Notes under the pieces: model-generated | Databases searched by the model: none | The model's input: only the letters and a program-made list of their open reading frames with translations | Told to the model about the DNA's origin: nothing | Source of the DNA: Bhargavaea ullalensis | Lineage (GTDB): Bacteria; Bacillota; Bacilli; Bacillales_A; Planococcaceae | Reading direction: 5' to 3' (one strand) | NCBI RefSeq assembly: GCF_040545425.1 | Contig: NZ_JBEPLW010000002.1 | Length of the DNA: 64,000 nucleotides | Part shown: piece after piece, positions 49,492-58,452 of the stretch | How positions within the stretch are numbered: the first letter of the stretch is position 1 | How the letters are laid out: every line of letters begins with the position of its first letter | Made by a program: the position numbers and the translations under genes

Positions 49492-51282
49492 ATGAATGAA
49501 CGCATCCAGCAGAAGCTGGCCATATTGCCGGACCAGCCGGGCTGCTATCTCATGAAAGATCGGCAGGGGACGATCATTTACGTGGGGAAGGCAAAAGTCC
49601 TGAAAAACCGGGTCCGGTCCTATTTCACGGGCTCCCACGATGCGAAGACACAGCGGCTCGTCTCCGAAATCGAGGACTTTGAATACATCGTCACATCATC
49701 CGACATCGAAGCGCTCATACTGGAACTGAACTTGATCAAAAAGCATGACCCGAAATACAACATCATGCTCAAGGATGACAAGACGTATCCTTACATCAAA
49801 ATCACCGCGGAGCGCCACCCGAGGCTCGTGATCACGCGCAAAGTGAAAAAGGACAAAGGGAAATACTTCGGCCCCTATCCGAATGCGTATGCCGCATCGG
49901 AGACGAAAAAGCTGCTCGACCGGCTTTATCCGCTCAGGAAATGCCAGACGCTGCCGGACAGAGTATGCCTGTATTACCATCTCGGCCAGTGTCTCGCCCC
50001 GTGCGTCAATGAAGTTTCGCCTGACACGTACAAAGAACTGACGGACGGCATCGCCAAATTCCTGAACGGCGGCTACAAAGACGTGAAGCGGGAACTGACG
50101 GAGAAGATGAACCGGGCGGCCGAGCAGCTCGAGTTCGAACGGGCGAAGGAATACCGCGACCAGATCACCCACATTGAGACCGTCATGGAAAAGCAGAAGA
50201 TGACGACGACCGACATGACGGACCGCGATGTGTTCGGCTATGCGGTCGACAAAGGCTGGATGTGCGTCCAGGTGTTTTTCATGCGGCAGGGGAAACTGAT
50301 CGAACGGGACGTGTCGCTGTTCCCGGTCTACCGGGACCCTGACGAAGAGTTCCTCACATACATCGGACAGTTCTACGACAAGTCGGAGCATATCCTGCCG
50401 AGGGAAATTTTCCTGCCCGAAGGAACGGACTCGGAACTCGTTCAGGAGCTCCTCGGAGTGAAAGTGAGCGTTCCGCAGCGCGGAAAGAAAAAGGACCTGG
50501 TCCGGCTCGCGGCAAAAAATGCGACAATCGCCTTGTCCGAGAAGTTCCAGCTCATCGAACGGCAGGAACAGCGGACCGTCGGTGCGTGCGAGGAACTGGG
50601 CGACGCAATGGGCATCGCCGCTCCGCTCCGCATCGAGGCATTCGACAACTCCCACACATACGGCGCCGAAGCCGTTTCCGCCATGGTGACGTTCATCGAC
50701 GGCCGGCCCGACAAGAAAAACTACCGGAAATACAAAACGAAGGCCGCCGCCCGGCATGATGACTACGGGGCGATGCGCGAGGTTGTCCGCCGGCGGTACG
50801 TGCGCGTGCTGAAGGACGGCCTGCCGCTCCCGGACCTCATCTTGATCGACGGCGGCAAAGGTCAGATCGGCGCTGCCAGGGAAGTGATCGAGGACGAACT
50901 CGGACTGGACATCCCGATTGCCGGGCTTGCCAAGGACGACAAACACCAGACGGCCCTCCTTTTGTACGGCGACCCGCCGGAAGTAGTGCCGCTGAAGCGG
51001 ACGAGCGAAGGGTTTTATCTGCTGCAGAGAATTCAGGATGAAGTCCACCGGTTTGCCATCACGTTCCATCGACAGAGGAGGGGGGCGAAATCGCTCACTT
51101 CGTCTCTTGACGGCATTCCGGGGGTCGGGCCAAAACGGAAAACCCAGCTTCTCCGCCATTTTGGCTCGGTGAAGAAGATCCGGGAAGCGAACGCAGAAGC
51201 TCTTCGGCAAGCGGGGCTCCCCCAGGCGGTGGCCGAAGCCGTGGAAGGTTATTTCAGGGAACAGGACGCAGCCAAAGACTAG
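49492..51282 (+). CDS. uvrC: UvrABC excinuclease subunit C
   Basis: 596-aa dual-incision nuclease of nucleotide excision repair. The N-terminal GIY-YIG nuclease (LPDQPGCYLMKDRQGTIIYVGKAKVLKNRVRSYF) makes the 3' cut. A central UVR motif (LEFERAKEYRDQITHIE) binds UvrB. The RNase-H-like endonuclease domain (IEAFDNSHTYGAEAVSAMV...LILIDGGKGQIGAA) makes the 5' cut, and a helix-hairpin-helix pair ends the protein (GIPGVGPKRKTQLLRHFGS). Length matches B. subtilis (598 aa). Confidence 0.96.
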   Translation: MNERIQQKLAILPDQPGCYLMKDRQGTIIYVGKAKVLKNRVRSYFTGSHDAKTQRLVSEIEDFEYIVTSSDIEALILELNLIKKHDPKYNIMLKDDKTYPYIKITAERHPRLVITRKVKKDKGKYFGPYPNAYAASETKKLLDRLYPLRKCQTLPDRVCLYYHLGQCLAPCVNEVSPDTYKELTDGIAKFLNGGYKDVKRELTEKMNRAAEQLEFERAKEYRDQITHIETVMEKQKMTTTDMTDRDVFGYAVDKGWMCVQVFFMRQGKLIERDVSLFPVYRDPDEEFLTYIGQFYDKSEHILPREIFLPEGTDSELVQELLGVKVSVPQRGKKKDLVRLAAKNATIALSEKFQLIERQEQRTVGACEELGDAMGIAAPLRIEAFDNSHTYGAEAVSAMVTFIDGRPDKKNYRKYKTKAAARHDDYGAMREVVRRRYVRVLKDGLPLPDLILIDGGKGQIGAAREVIEDELGLDIPIAGLAKDDKHQTALLLYGDPPEVVPLKRTSEGFYLLQRIQDEVHRFAITFHRQRRGAKSLTSSLDGIPGVGPKRKTQLLRHFGSVKKIREANAEALRQAGLPQAVAEAVEGYFREQDAAKD

Positions 51283-51298
51283 TGCGGGAGGTAATGAG

Positions 51299-51667
51299 AT
51301 GAATTGGACACTCATCGAAAACGCAATCCGGAAAGCGAGGGAGGAAGGGGAGTTCGACAATCTGCCCGGCCGGGGGAAGCCGCTTCCTAAAGACGAACTT
51401 GAGCATTTGCCGCCGGACATCCGGATGGCGGTCCGGATCCTGAGGAACAGCGGCTATGATGATGAGGCCATGTTCGTCCAGAAAGAAATAACCGATCTTG
51501 GAGGCCGGCTCCATCATGCGCCCGAAACGGAAAAGACGGAACTCGAAGCGGCCTACAACAAGCAGATGAAAAAGATGAACTCGCTCCTGTCAAAGAAAGG
51601 CGTCCGCACGAACAGCAGCGCCTTCAAGGAGTACAACCGGCAGATCCAGGACAAGCTGAAATGGTGA
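51299..51667 (+). CDS. DUF1992 (DnaJ-homologue C28-like) protein
   Basis: 122-aa protein with the DUF1992 core IENAIRKAREEGEFDNLPGRGKPLP, shared with the human DnaJC28 conserved region but lacking a J domain. Function unknown. It begins 16 nt after uvrC with GGGAGG, so co-transcription with uvrC is likely. It ends at a bidirectional terminator facing yslB. Confidence 0.82.
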   Translation: MNWTLIENAIRKAREEGEFDNLPGRGKPLPKDELEHLPPDIRMAVRILRNSGYDDEAMFVQKEITDLGGRLHHAPETEKTELEAAYNKQMKKMNSLLSKKGVRTNSSAFKEYNRQIQDKLKW

Positions 51668-51690
51668 AACCGCCGGCTGTTCTGCAAAGC

Positions 51691-51728
51691 AAAAGCGGCC
51701 GCCCGGAAAACCCGGTACGGCCGCTTTT
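51691..51728. terminator. Bidirectional terminator between the DUF1992 gene and yslB
   Basis: AAAAGCGGCCG (51691-51701) pairs perfectly with CGGCCGCTTTT (51718-51728). Confidence 0.85.
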
Positions 51729-51746
51729 CAGCAAAGATGGGAGATT

Positions 51747-52181
51747 TCATTCCCGGACGAGGATCAGCCGGACTTCCCCTTTCTTCGGGTCCGCCTCCGG
51801 CCTGCATTCGCAGACGCACTCATGGATCTTGGAGAATTGGCCGGACAGGAATCCGGCTTCCAGCGTGTAGGAGCGGCCCCGTTTCATGCAGTCGGGCTCG
51901 ACGGCCAACAGCCAGATGGTCTCTTTCCTGTTCTCCTGCAAAACGGAAAGCTCTCCCCATCCGGCCTCTCCGAAGAAATCAATAGCTTCTTCCATTTTAA
52001 AGAGGGGGAAGGTCCGCGAAAGCTCTTTTCCCGCCCAGTACAAAATATCCTCCTCGTGCTTGCCGAGGATGGAAGGGAGCACATGGTCCCTGATCAGCTC
52101 ATATCCGAAGCGGGGAGTGCCATCCCGTACCGTCGTCCCGTTTTCCGAAGTCAATGTCATCGCCTCTTCCGTCAGTATCAT
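51747..52181 (-). CDS. yslB: YslB-type DUF2507 protein
   Basis: 144-aa protein of the DUF2507 family. FGYELIRDHVLPSILGKHEEDILYWAGKELSRTFPL...IDFFGEAGWGEL matches the family core. Members occur just upstream of sdhCAB in Bacillus, as here. The ATG at 52181 has GGGGGAG 5 nt upstream; an ATG 21 nt later with GGAAGAGG is an alternative. It is divergent from sdhC. Function is unknown. Confidence 0.85.
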   Translation of the reverse strand: MILTEEAMTLTSENGTTVRDGTPRFGYELIRDHVLPSILGKHEEDILYWAGKELSRTFPLFKMEEAIDFFGEAGWGELSVLQENRKETIWLLAVEPDCMKRGRSYTLEAGFLSGQFSKIHECVCECRPEADPKKGEVRLILVRE

Positions 52182-52401
52182 AAAAACTCCCCCGGCACGG
52201 CATTCTGCTGCCCCGGAGCCGGATTGGCGGCTCTTGTCGAATTTGTGTCGGTCGCCTTGATTTCCCCATAGGGGAGGAGTACAATGGTTTTGTCCTATTA
52301 TTGTAATCATGATGAAATAAGCAGTCAATGCTCGCTTCCGTCCAACAGGCGGGGGCGTCGTCGCCTGCCTGTTTGTCACTATTAAGGGGGGTAAAAAATT
52401 C

Positions 52402-53007
52402 ATGAGAGATTATGATTTTGGCCTGCGCCGGCTGCACTCGCTGCTCGGGATCATTCCGATCGGCCTGTTTGTGACCCAGCACCTTGTCGTCAACCACTTT
52501 GCCACAGGCGGAGCGGAATCGTTCAACAAGGCGTCGAACTTCATGGGCAACCTGCCGTTCGTCAACTGGCTTGAGTGGATCGTCATTTACATTCCGCTCA
52601 TGTTCCACGCATTCTTCGGCCTGTACATAGCGTTCACTTCGAAGCCAAACGTGAACCGCTACAGCACGTACAGGAACTGGATGTTCCTGCTGCAGCGGAT
52701 CACGGGTGTGTTCCTTGTCATCTTCATCGCTTGGCACATCTGGCAGACACGCATTCAGAAGGCGCTCGGCACCGAAGTCGACTTCGACATGATGGCGCAC
52801 ATCTTGTCCAACCCGTTCATGATCGCGTTCTACGTGGTTGGCATCATCTCTGCAACATTCCACCTTGCGAATGGCCTCTGGTCGTTCCTCGTCACATGGG
52901 GCGTCACGCAGTCGCAAAGTTCGCAGCGCATCTCCACATACGTCGTGATGGTGCTGTTCCTCGCACTGTCCGTGATCGGCATCCGCGCGATCTTCGCGTT
53001 CGTCTGA
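52402..53007 (+). CDS. sdhC: Succinate dehydrogenase cytochrome b558 subunit
   Basis: 201-aa membrane anchor of succinate:menaquinone reductase (complex II), B. subtilis type with two hemes. Five helices carry conserved histidines that bind heme (RRLHSLLGI, VTQHLVVNHF, LMFHAFFG, IAWHIW, TFHLANGLW). AAGGGGGG precedes the ATG. It is the first gene of sdhCAB. I could not fix its promoter in the 220-nt gap to yslB. Confidence 0.95.
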   Translation: MRDYDFGLRRLHSLLGIIPIGLFVTQHLVVNHFATGGAESFNKASNFMGNLPFVNWLEWIVIYIPLMFHAFFGLYIAFTSKPNVNRYSTYRNWMFLLQRITGVFLVIFIAWHIWQTRIQKALGTEVDFDMMAHILSNPFMIAFYVVGIISATFHLANGLWSFLVTWGVTQSQSSQRISTYVVMVLFLALSVIGIRAIFAFV

Positions 53008-53063
53008 TGAACCGGTCAAACATTGTTGCTTAGTATTGAACGAACTGAGGAGTGAACTGAGAA

Positions 53064-54812
53064 ATGGCGAATAGCAAATTGATCGTCGTCGGCGGCGGCT
53101 TGGCCGGCCTCATGGCGACGATTAAGGCTGCCGAATCCGGCACGCCGGTCGAATTGTTTTCATTGGTTCCCGTTAAACGTTCGCACTCCGTCTGTGCGCA
53201 GGGCGGCATCAACGGTGCGGTCAACACAAAAGGGGAAGGGGACTCCCCGTGGATCCACTTTGATGACACCGTCTACGGCGGTGACTTCCTCGCCAACCAG
53301 CCGCCGGTCCTGAAAATGGCCGAAGCGGCTCCTGGCATCATCCATCTGATGGACCGCATGGGCGTCATGTTCAGCCGGACGCCGGAAGGCCTCCTGGACT
53401 TCCGCCGTTTCGGCGGCACGATGCACCACCGCACGGCATTTGCCGGTGCAACGACGGGACAGCAGCTCCTCTATGCACTTGACGAGCAGGTCCGCCGCTA
53501 CGAAGTGGAAGGCCTCGTCAAGAAATATGAGAACTGGGAATTCCTCGGCGTTGTCACAGACGACGACGGAGTCTGCCGCGGCATCATGGCGCAGAACCTC
53601 AAAACGATGGAAATCGTCTCGTTCCGTTCGGATGCCGTCATCATGGCGACCGGCGGACCGGGGATCATCTTCGGGAAGTCGACGAACTCGGTCATCAACA
53701 CCGGTTCTGCCGCGTCGATCGTTTACCAGCAGGGTGCAACCTACTCGAACGGCGAGTTCATCCAGATCCACCCGACTGCCATCCCGGGAGACGACAAGCT
53801 CCGGCTCATGTCCGAATCCGCACGGGGTGAGGGCGGCCGCATCTGGACTTACAAAGACGGCAAGCCTTGGTACTTCCTCGAAGAAAAATATCCGGCGTAC
53901 GGAAACCTCGTGCCGCGTGACATCGCGACACGCGAAATCTTCGACGTGTGCGTCAACCAGAAGCTCGGCATCAACGGCGAGAACATGGTCTATCTTGACC
54001 TTTCTCATAAAGATCCGCATGAGCTGGACGTCAAGCTCGGCGGCATCATCGAAATCTACGAGAAGTTCACTGGCGAAGATCCGCACAAAGTTCCGATGAA
54101 GATCTTCCCTGCGGTCCACTACTCGATGGGCGGCCTGTGGGTCGACTACGATCAGATGACCGACATTCCGGGCCTCTTCGCAGCCGGCGAGTGCGACTAC
54201 TCGCAGCACGGCGGGAACCGCCTCGGCGCGAACTCGCTCCTGTCCGCGATCTACGGCGGCATGGTTGCCGGCCCGAACGCGGTCAAGTACATCGAAGGCC
54301 TCGACAAGCATGCCGAAGACCTGTCCTCGACCCTTTATGACGGCGCCGTCAAGAAAGAACAGGACAAGTGGGAAGGCATCCTGAAGATGGACGGCACCGA
54401 AAACGCCTACGTCCTTCACAAAGAGCTCGGCGAGATCATGACGAAAAACGTAACGGTTGTCCGCTTCAATGACCAGCTTCAGGAAACGGACTACAAGATC
54501 CAGGAGCTCCTGGAACGTTACAACAACATCAACGTCAACGACACGCAGCGCTGGTCCAACCAGGGCGCGACGTTCACACGCCAGCTCAAGAACATGCTTT
54601 ACCTGGCGCGCGTCATCACGCTCGGCGCACTCAACCGGGACGAAAGCCGCGGCGCCCACTACAAGCCGGACTTCCCGAAACGGAACGACGCAGAGTGGCT
54701 CAAGACGACGATGGCCAAGTTCGACGGCGTCTCCGCACCGGTCTTCTCGTACGAAGATGTCGATGTATCGCTGATCCCGCCGCGTGAACGCGACTATACG
54801 AAGAAGCACTGA
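53064..54812 (+). CDS. sdhA: Succinate dehydrogenase flavoprotein subunit
   Basis: 582-aa FAD subunit. The dinucleotide-binding GGGLAGLMATIKAAESG is at the N-terminus and the covalent-FAD histidine lies in RSHSVCAQGGINGA. Active-site segments FMHHRTAFAG-like (GTMHHRTAFAGATTG), HPTAIPGDDKL and SESARGEGGRIW follow, with FPAVHYSMGGLWVDYDQMTDIPGLFAAGECDYSQHGGNRLGANSLL near the C-terminal half. It oxidises succinate to fumarate in the TCA cycle on the inner face of the membrane. Confidence 0.96.
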   Translation: MANSKLIVVGGGLAGLMATIKAAESGTPVELFSLVPVKRSHSVCAQGGINGAVNTKGEGDSPWIHFDDTVYGGDFLANQPPVLKMAEAAPGIIHLMDRMGVMFSRTPEGLLDFRRFGGTMHHRTAFAGATTGQQLLYALDEQVRRYEVEGLVKKYENWEFLGVVTDDDGVCRGIMAQNLKTMEIVSFRSDAVIMATGGPGIIFGKSTNSVINTGSAASIVYQQGATYSNGEFIQIHPTAIPGDDKLRLMSESARGEGGRIWTYKDGKPWYFLEEKYPAYGNLVPRDIATREIFDVCVNQKLGINGENMVYLDLSHKDPHELDVKLGGIIEIYEKFTGEDPHKVPMKIFPAVHYSMGGLWVDYDQMTDIPGLFAAGECDYSQHGGNRLGANSLLSAIYGGMVAGPNAVKYIEGLDKHAEDLSSTLYDGAVKKEQDKWEGILKMDGTENAYVLHKELGEIMTKNVTVVRFNDQLQETDYKIQELLERYNNINVNDTQRWSNQGATFTRQLKNMLYLARVITLGALNRDESRGAHYKPDFPKRNDAEWLKTTMAKFDGVSAPVFSYEDVDVSLIPPRERDYTKKH

Positions 54813-54836
54813 TCACCAGGAAAGGAGAGAGATACG

Positions 54837-55640
54837 ATGGCTGAACAAACTGCCGTGCAAGAACGAAATGCGGCAACTCCGAATAAGACGGTCCACTTTG
54901 ACATTCAACGTCAGGACACGCCGGATTCGAAGCCGTACTGGGAATCATTCGAGGTGGAATACCGCCCGAATATGAACGTCATCTCGGCACTCATGGAAAT
55001 CCGGCGCAACCCGGTCAACACCGACGGCACGAAAACGACGCCGATCAACTGGGAAATGAACTGTCTTGAGGAAGTCTGCGGCGCCTGTTCAATGGTCATC
55101 AACGGCCGTCCGCGGCAAGCCTGCACAGCGCTGATCGACAACCTTGCACAGCCGATCAAACTGGAGCCGATGCGCACATTCCCTGTTGTCCGGGACCTCA
55201 TCGTTGACCGTGAAGTCATGTTCGACTCGCTCAAGCGCGTCAAGGCATGGATTCCGATTGACGGCACATATGACCTCGGCGAAGGACCCCGCATGCCGGA
55301 ACGCAAGCGCCAGTGGGCTTATGAGCTGTCGAAATGCATGACTTGCGGCGTCTGCCTCGAAGCATGCCCGAACGTCAATGACAAAACCGACTTCATCGGT
55401 CCTGCCCTCATTTCGCAGGTCCGTCTGTTCAACACGCATCCGACCGGTGCGATGAACAAAGATGAGCGCCTCGACGCCCTTCTCCAAGACGGCGGCCTGC
55501 AGGAATGCGGCAACTCGCAAAACTGCGTGGTGGCCTGCCCGAAAGGCATTCCGCTGACCACGTCGATCGCGGCGATGAACCGCTCGGCGACGATCCACTC
55601 GTTCAAGAACTTCTTCGGTTCCGACCATCTCGTCGACTGA
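54837..55640 (+). CDS. sdhB: Succinate dehydrogenase iron-sulfur subunit
   Basis: 267-aa electron-transfer subunit. The [2Fe-2S] ligands are in NCLEEVCGACSM and ACTAL. The two other clusters use CMTCGVCLEACP and CGNSQNCVVACPKGIP. It carries electrons from SdhA to the quinone site at SdhC. AAAGGAGAGAG precedes the ATG. A terminator follows. Confidence 0.96.
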   Translation: MAEQTAVQERNAATPNKTVHFDIQRQDTPDSKPYWESFEVEYRPNMNVISALMEIRRNPVNTDGTKTTPINWEMNCLEEVCGACSMVINGRPRQACTALIDNLAQPIKLEPMRTFPVVRDLIVDREVMFDSLKRVKAWIPIDGTYDLGEGPRMPERKRQWAYELSKCMTCGVCLEACPNVNDKTDFIGPALISQVRLFNTHPTGAMNKDERLDALLQDGGLQECGNSQNCVVACPKGIPLTTSIAAMNRSATIHSFKNFFGSDHLVD

Positions 55641-55653
55641 ACCGGAGTTTCCC

Positions 55654-55699
55654 AAAACCCGCTGCACGGCCGGATATCCCGGTCTTGCGGCGGGTTTTT
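55654..55699 (+). terminator. Terminator of sdhCAB
   Basis: AAAACCCGC (55654-55662) pairs with GCGGGTTTT (55690-55698). Confidence 0.75.
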
Positions 55700-55717
55700 C
55701 AGATGGAGCGGACATCC

Positions 55718-55746
55718 TTCCAAATCCCTGAATTTTCTGCTATGAT
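55718..55746 (+). promoter_or_regulatory. Promoter of the ysmA-type thioesterase gene
   Basis: TTCCAA (55718-55723), 17-bp spacer, TATGAT (55741-55746). Confidence 0.5.
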
Positions 55747-55753
55747 AGAAAAA

Positions 55754-55771
55754 TGAATGGCTGTTCATTTC
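55754..55771. promoter_or_regulatory. FadR-like operator at the ysmA promoter
   Basis: TGAATGGCTGTTCATTTC matches 11 of the 14 arm positions of the FadR box (TGAATGA-N4-TCATTCA). It starts 7 nt after the -10, exactly the spacing seen at fadR. The embedded palindrome AAATGAA-N6-TTCATTT is perfect. Confidence 0.5.
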
Positions 55772-55791
55772 AATGAAGCGAGGGGATCAAA

Positions 55792-56253
55792 ATGAAGGCG
55801 CAGTATATCGGGGATTTTGATGAATGGAAGGCAGGCTTCCGCTTTTCCACACCGGTGACGGTCCGTTTTTCCGAAACGGACATGTACGGCCACCTGAACA
55901 ATACGGTGAACTTTGCCTACTTTGAATACGCGAGGATCGAATACTTGAAGCATATCGGACTGATGAATGACTGGCTCGATCCGGACGGGGAGAATATTCC
56001 GGTTGTCGCCGACCTCCAGTGCGATTATCTGAAACAGGTGTTTTTTGACCAGGCCATCGACATTCATGTGAAAGCGGCAAAACTCGGAGGGTCGTCAGTG
56101 GATATCCATTATCTTGCGACAGACAAGAAAGGGGAAGCCCTGTTCACCGGGCGCGGCACGATGGTGCAGATCAGCCGAAAAACGGGCAAGTCGGCGCCGT
56201 GGACGGAGGCGGACCGGGCGGCGTTCGGACCGGTTCCTTCTGCAGCCCGCTGA
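55792..56253 (+). CDS. Acyl-CoA thioesterase, hotdog fold (YsmA-like)
   Basis: 153-aa 4HBT-type thioesterase with the active-site stretch VRFSETDMYGHLNNTVNFAYFEYARIEYL, where the Asp and the HLNN loop act on acyl-CoA. GAGGGGATC precedes the ATG. It sits between sdhB and gerE as ysmA does in B. subtilis. A FadR-like box at its promoter suggests that it is switched on with fatty-acid breakdown. The true acyl substrate is unknown. Confidence 0.87.
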   Translation: MKAQYIGDFDEWKAGFRFSTPVTVRFSETDMYGHLNNTVNFAYFEYARIEYLKHIGLMNDWLDPDGENIPVVADLQCDYLKQVFFDQAIDIHVKAAKLGGSSVDIHYLATDKKGEALFTGRGTMVQISRKTGKSAPWTEADRAAFGPVPSAAR

Positions 56254-56308
56254 ATCAGATCTTGGCCCGGTGCGCGTGATTCCAAAAAGTTGACCGGGCG
56301 AAAGCCCT

Positions 56309-56337
56309 CACCCGCAGCGCCTTTTCGACATACTCTG
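56309..56337 (+). promoter_or_regulatory. Possible sigma-K promoter of gerE
   Basis: CACC (56309-56312) and CATACTCTG (56329-56337), 16 bp apart, resemble the mother-cell sigma-K pattern (AC, then CATAnnnTA) with one mismatch in the -10. gerE is transcribed by sigma-K in B. subtilis. Confidence 0.4.
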
Positions 56338-56366
56338 TGATGAAGAGTTGAGGGGAGGGGCGCTAA

Positions 56367-56591
56367 GTGGCGGATGAGCTGCAACATCGTTCATTGCTGA
56401 CGAAAAGGGAGAGGGAAATCTTCCAACTGCTAGTGAAGGACAAGACGACAAAGGAAATCGCGGCCGGGCTCGGGATCAGCGAGAAAACCGTCCGGAACCA
56501 TATTTCAAATACAATCCAGAAGCTGGGGGTATCCGGGCGCGCTCAGGCGATTGTCGAGCTTCTTCGGCTGTCGGAACTCTCGCTTGACTAA
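56367..56591 (+). CDS. gerE: Spore coat transcription factor GerE
   Basis: 74-aa stand-alone LuxR-type helix-turn-helix protein, the size of B. subtilis GerE. LLTKREREIFQLLVKDKTTKEIAAGLGISEKTVRNHISNTIQKLGVSGRAQAIVELLR is nearly the whole protein. It controls late coat genes in the mother cell. It starts with GTG after GGGGAGGGG. A sigma-K-like promoter lies upstream. Together with sspI it shows retained sporulation genes. Confidence 0.94.
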   Translation: MADELQHRSLLTKREREIFQLLVKDKTTKEIAAGLGISEKTVRNHISNTIQKLGVSGRAQAIVELLRLSELSLD

Positions 56592-56663
56592 ATGCCCCTT
56601 GCCATTCCGTCTGAAACCCGTCACAATGTAGGTAAGTTAACGGTTTCGGGGAGTGGTGAGCAG

Positions 56664-57167
56664 ATGGCTGGGTCCAACAGCGGACAAGAGCGGCACAATC
56701 CAGAAGAGATCGCCTTCGTGGAAAAGGAATTGCGTCACATCGCGGCGCTGATCAAGCAGAGCGGCCGCGAAATCCTGGATAATTATCCGATTACGCCGCC
56801 CCAATTCGTGGCGCTTCAATGGCTGCTGGAGCTGGGAGACATGACAATCGGAGACCTGTCGAACAAAATGTACCTGGCTTTTTCAACGACGACAGATCTT
56901 GTCGACCGGATGGAGAAGAACCAACTGGTGAAACGGGTCCGGGATGAACAGGATCGCCGGGTCGTCCGGATTCATCTTCTGGAAGACGGGGAGCGCATCA
57001 TCGAAGAAGTGATCGACAAGCGGCGGAATGACCTTCAGGAAGTCCTCACGGATTTTACATCAGATGATATGGTCAAACTTTCCGCCATGCTGACGAAGCT
57101 TCATGAAGGGATGAAGGAAGGCAGAAAGCGGAGAAAGCAAAAGAACGAAGAGCAATCATCCCGCTGA
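56664..57167 (+). CDS. MarR-family regulator (YsmB-like)
   Basis: 167-aa winged-helix regulator. The N-terminal helix is followed by the MarR core ITPPQFVALQWLLELGDMTIGDLSNKMYLAFSTTTDLVDRMEKNQLVKRVRDEQDRRVVRIHL, where the recognition helix and the DxRxxR wing are clear. The ATG at 56664 has GGAG and GGTGAG upstream. A weak promoter (TTGCCA at 56599, CACAAT at 56622) is possible. The ligand and targets are unknown. A strong terminator follows. Confidence 0.87.
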   Translation: MAGSNSGQERHNPEEIAFVEKELRHIAALIKQSGREILDNYPITPPQFVALQWLLELGDMTIGDLSNKMYLAFSTTTDLVDRMEKNQLVKRVRDEQDRRVVRIHLLEDGERIIEEVIDKRRNDLQEVLTDFTSDDMVKLSAMLTKLHEGMKEGRKRRKQKNEEQSSR

Positions 57168-57173
57168 CACGCG

Positions 57174-57202
57174 AACCCGGAGGCCGGCGCCTCCGGGTTT
57201 TG
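57174..57202 (+). terminator. Terminator of the marR gene
   Basis: AACCCGGAGGC (57174-57184) pairs with GCCTCCGGGTT (57189-57199), then TTT. Confidence 0.8.
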
Positions 57203-57261
57203 GCATTGTGGAATCCGGTTAGAATACAATACGAACTGATCTCAGTCAGGAGGACAAACCG

Positions 57262-57867
57262 ATGAAAGACGTAATCATTGCAACGAAGAACCGGGGAAAG
57301 GCGAAGGACTTTGAAACGCTTCTCGCCCCGTACGGCATCCGCGTGCTCACGCTGCATGACGTGGCGGAAGACCTGGACGTGGAGGAAACGGGCGACACGT
57401 TCCATGAGAATGCGAGACTGAAGGCGGAAACCGTCGCCGAAAGGCTCGGCAAGATCGTCATAGCCGACGACAGCGGCCTGGCTGTCGATGCGCTCGGCGG
57501 ACGGCCGGGCGTCTACTCCGCGCGGTTCAGCGGCGAAGGGGCGACGGACGAAAAAAACATCGAAAAGCTGCTCGGTGAACTGAAGGACGTCGGCGACGAG
57601 GACCGCACGGCGCGTTTCATCTGTGTGCTTGCGGTCGCCGGTCCCGGCCTGCAGACCCGTTACTATGAAGGGACATGCGAAGGGCGCATCATGCGGACCC
57701 CCGCCGGCGAGAACGGTTTCGGATATGATCCGGTCTTCTATGTGCCGAATGAAGAACGGACGATGGCCCAGCTGACGCCGGAAGAAAAAGCGGCGGTCTC
57801 TCACCGGGGAGAAGCCATCCGCAGGCTGGAAGAGGATGCGGGCGAACTGTTCGGAGCGGCTGACTGA
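57262..57867 (+). CDS. rdgB: XTP/dITP pyrophosphatase RdgB (YsnA)
   Basis: 201-aa house-cleaning enzyme that hydrolyses non-canonical purine nucleotides (XTP, dITP) before they enter DNA or RNA. The N-terminal IIATKNRGKAKDFETLL, the central VIADDSGLAVDALGGRPGVYSARFSGEGATDEKN and the C-terminal GFGYDPVFYVPNEERTMAQLTPEEKAAVSHRGEA are all conserved. AGGAGG precedes the ATG. Its stop overlaps the start of the next gene. Confidence 0.95.
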   Translation: MKDVIIATKNRGKAKDFETLLAPYGIRVLTLHDVAEDLDVEETGDTFHENARLKAETVAERLGKIVIADDSGLAVDALGGRPGVYSARFSGEGATDEKNIEKLLGELKDVGDEDRTARFICVLAVAGPGLQTRYYEGTCEGRIMRTPAGENGFGYDPVFYVPNEERTMAQLTPEEKAAVSHRGEAIRRLEEDAGELFGAAD

Positions 57868-58391
57868 TGGGATGGAGACTTGCCGTCCTGAGCGATACGC
57901 ACGGCAGCCGGGAAGCCGTCCGTCAGTTCAGGGAACGGGAGCAGTCTTCATCCGATGCGCTGATCCACTGCGGCGACAGCGAATTCACGGCGGACGATCC
58001 GGACATGAAAGGCTTTCTGGCCGTCCAGGGCAACTGCGATCCGCCGGGTGCGTTTGCGGACCGGCTCACCACGGAGGCGGGCGGCCTGCGGGTGCTGGTC
58101 GTCCACGGCCATCTGGAAGACGTCAAGAGCGGCATGCTCCGGCTCCGGTACCGTGCGGCCGAGACGGGTGCGGACATGGTCCTGTTCGGCCACACCCACA
58201 TGTACGGCGCCGAGGAAGCCGGCGGCGTCCTGTATGTCAATCCGGGAAGTCCGCGTCTCCCCTGGCCCGGCAATCCGCCGACCTACGCCACGGTCGAAGG
58301 GGGAGAAGAAGGGGTGACGGTGCGGTTCATGCGTCCGGACGGAAGCGAGGCGGAGGCGAAGAATTTTCCGCATTTCCGCGGGAGCCGTTGA
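57867..58391 (+). CDS. YfcE/MJ0936-type metallophosphoesterase (YsnB)
   Basis: 174-aa calcineurin-like phosphoesterase with all metal motifs: VLSDTHGS, IHCGDSE, QGNCD, VVHGH and GHTHMYG. It probably hydrolyses phosphodiesters, but the cellular substrate is unknown. The ATG overlaps the rdgB stop (TGATG), so the two are translationally coupled, as for ysnA-ysnB in B. subtilis. Confidence 0.9.
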   Translation: MGWRLAVLSDTHGSREAVRQFREREQSSSDALIHCGDSEFTADDPDMKGFLAVQGNCDPPGAFADRLTTEAGGLRVLVVHGHLEDVKSGMLRLRYRAAETGADMVLFGHTHMYGAEEAGGVLYVNPGSPRLPWPGNPPTYATVEGGEEGVTVRFMRPDGSEAEAKNFPHFRGSR

Positions 58392-58452
58392 CAATCTACT
58401 TTGACGGCCCTATAATAGTTTTTGTCTTGCGCAACTTTTCCGGTTGCCGCAT

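Noticed and set aside
53160..54809. A 549-aa frame antisense to sdhA.
   Set aside because: Same reason: it mirrors a strongly conserved gene and has arginine/valine-rich shadow composition.
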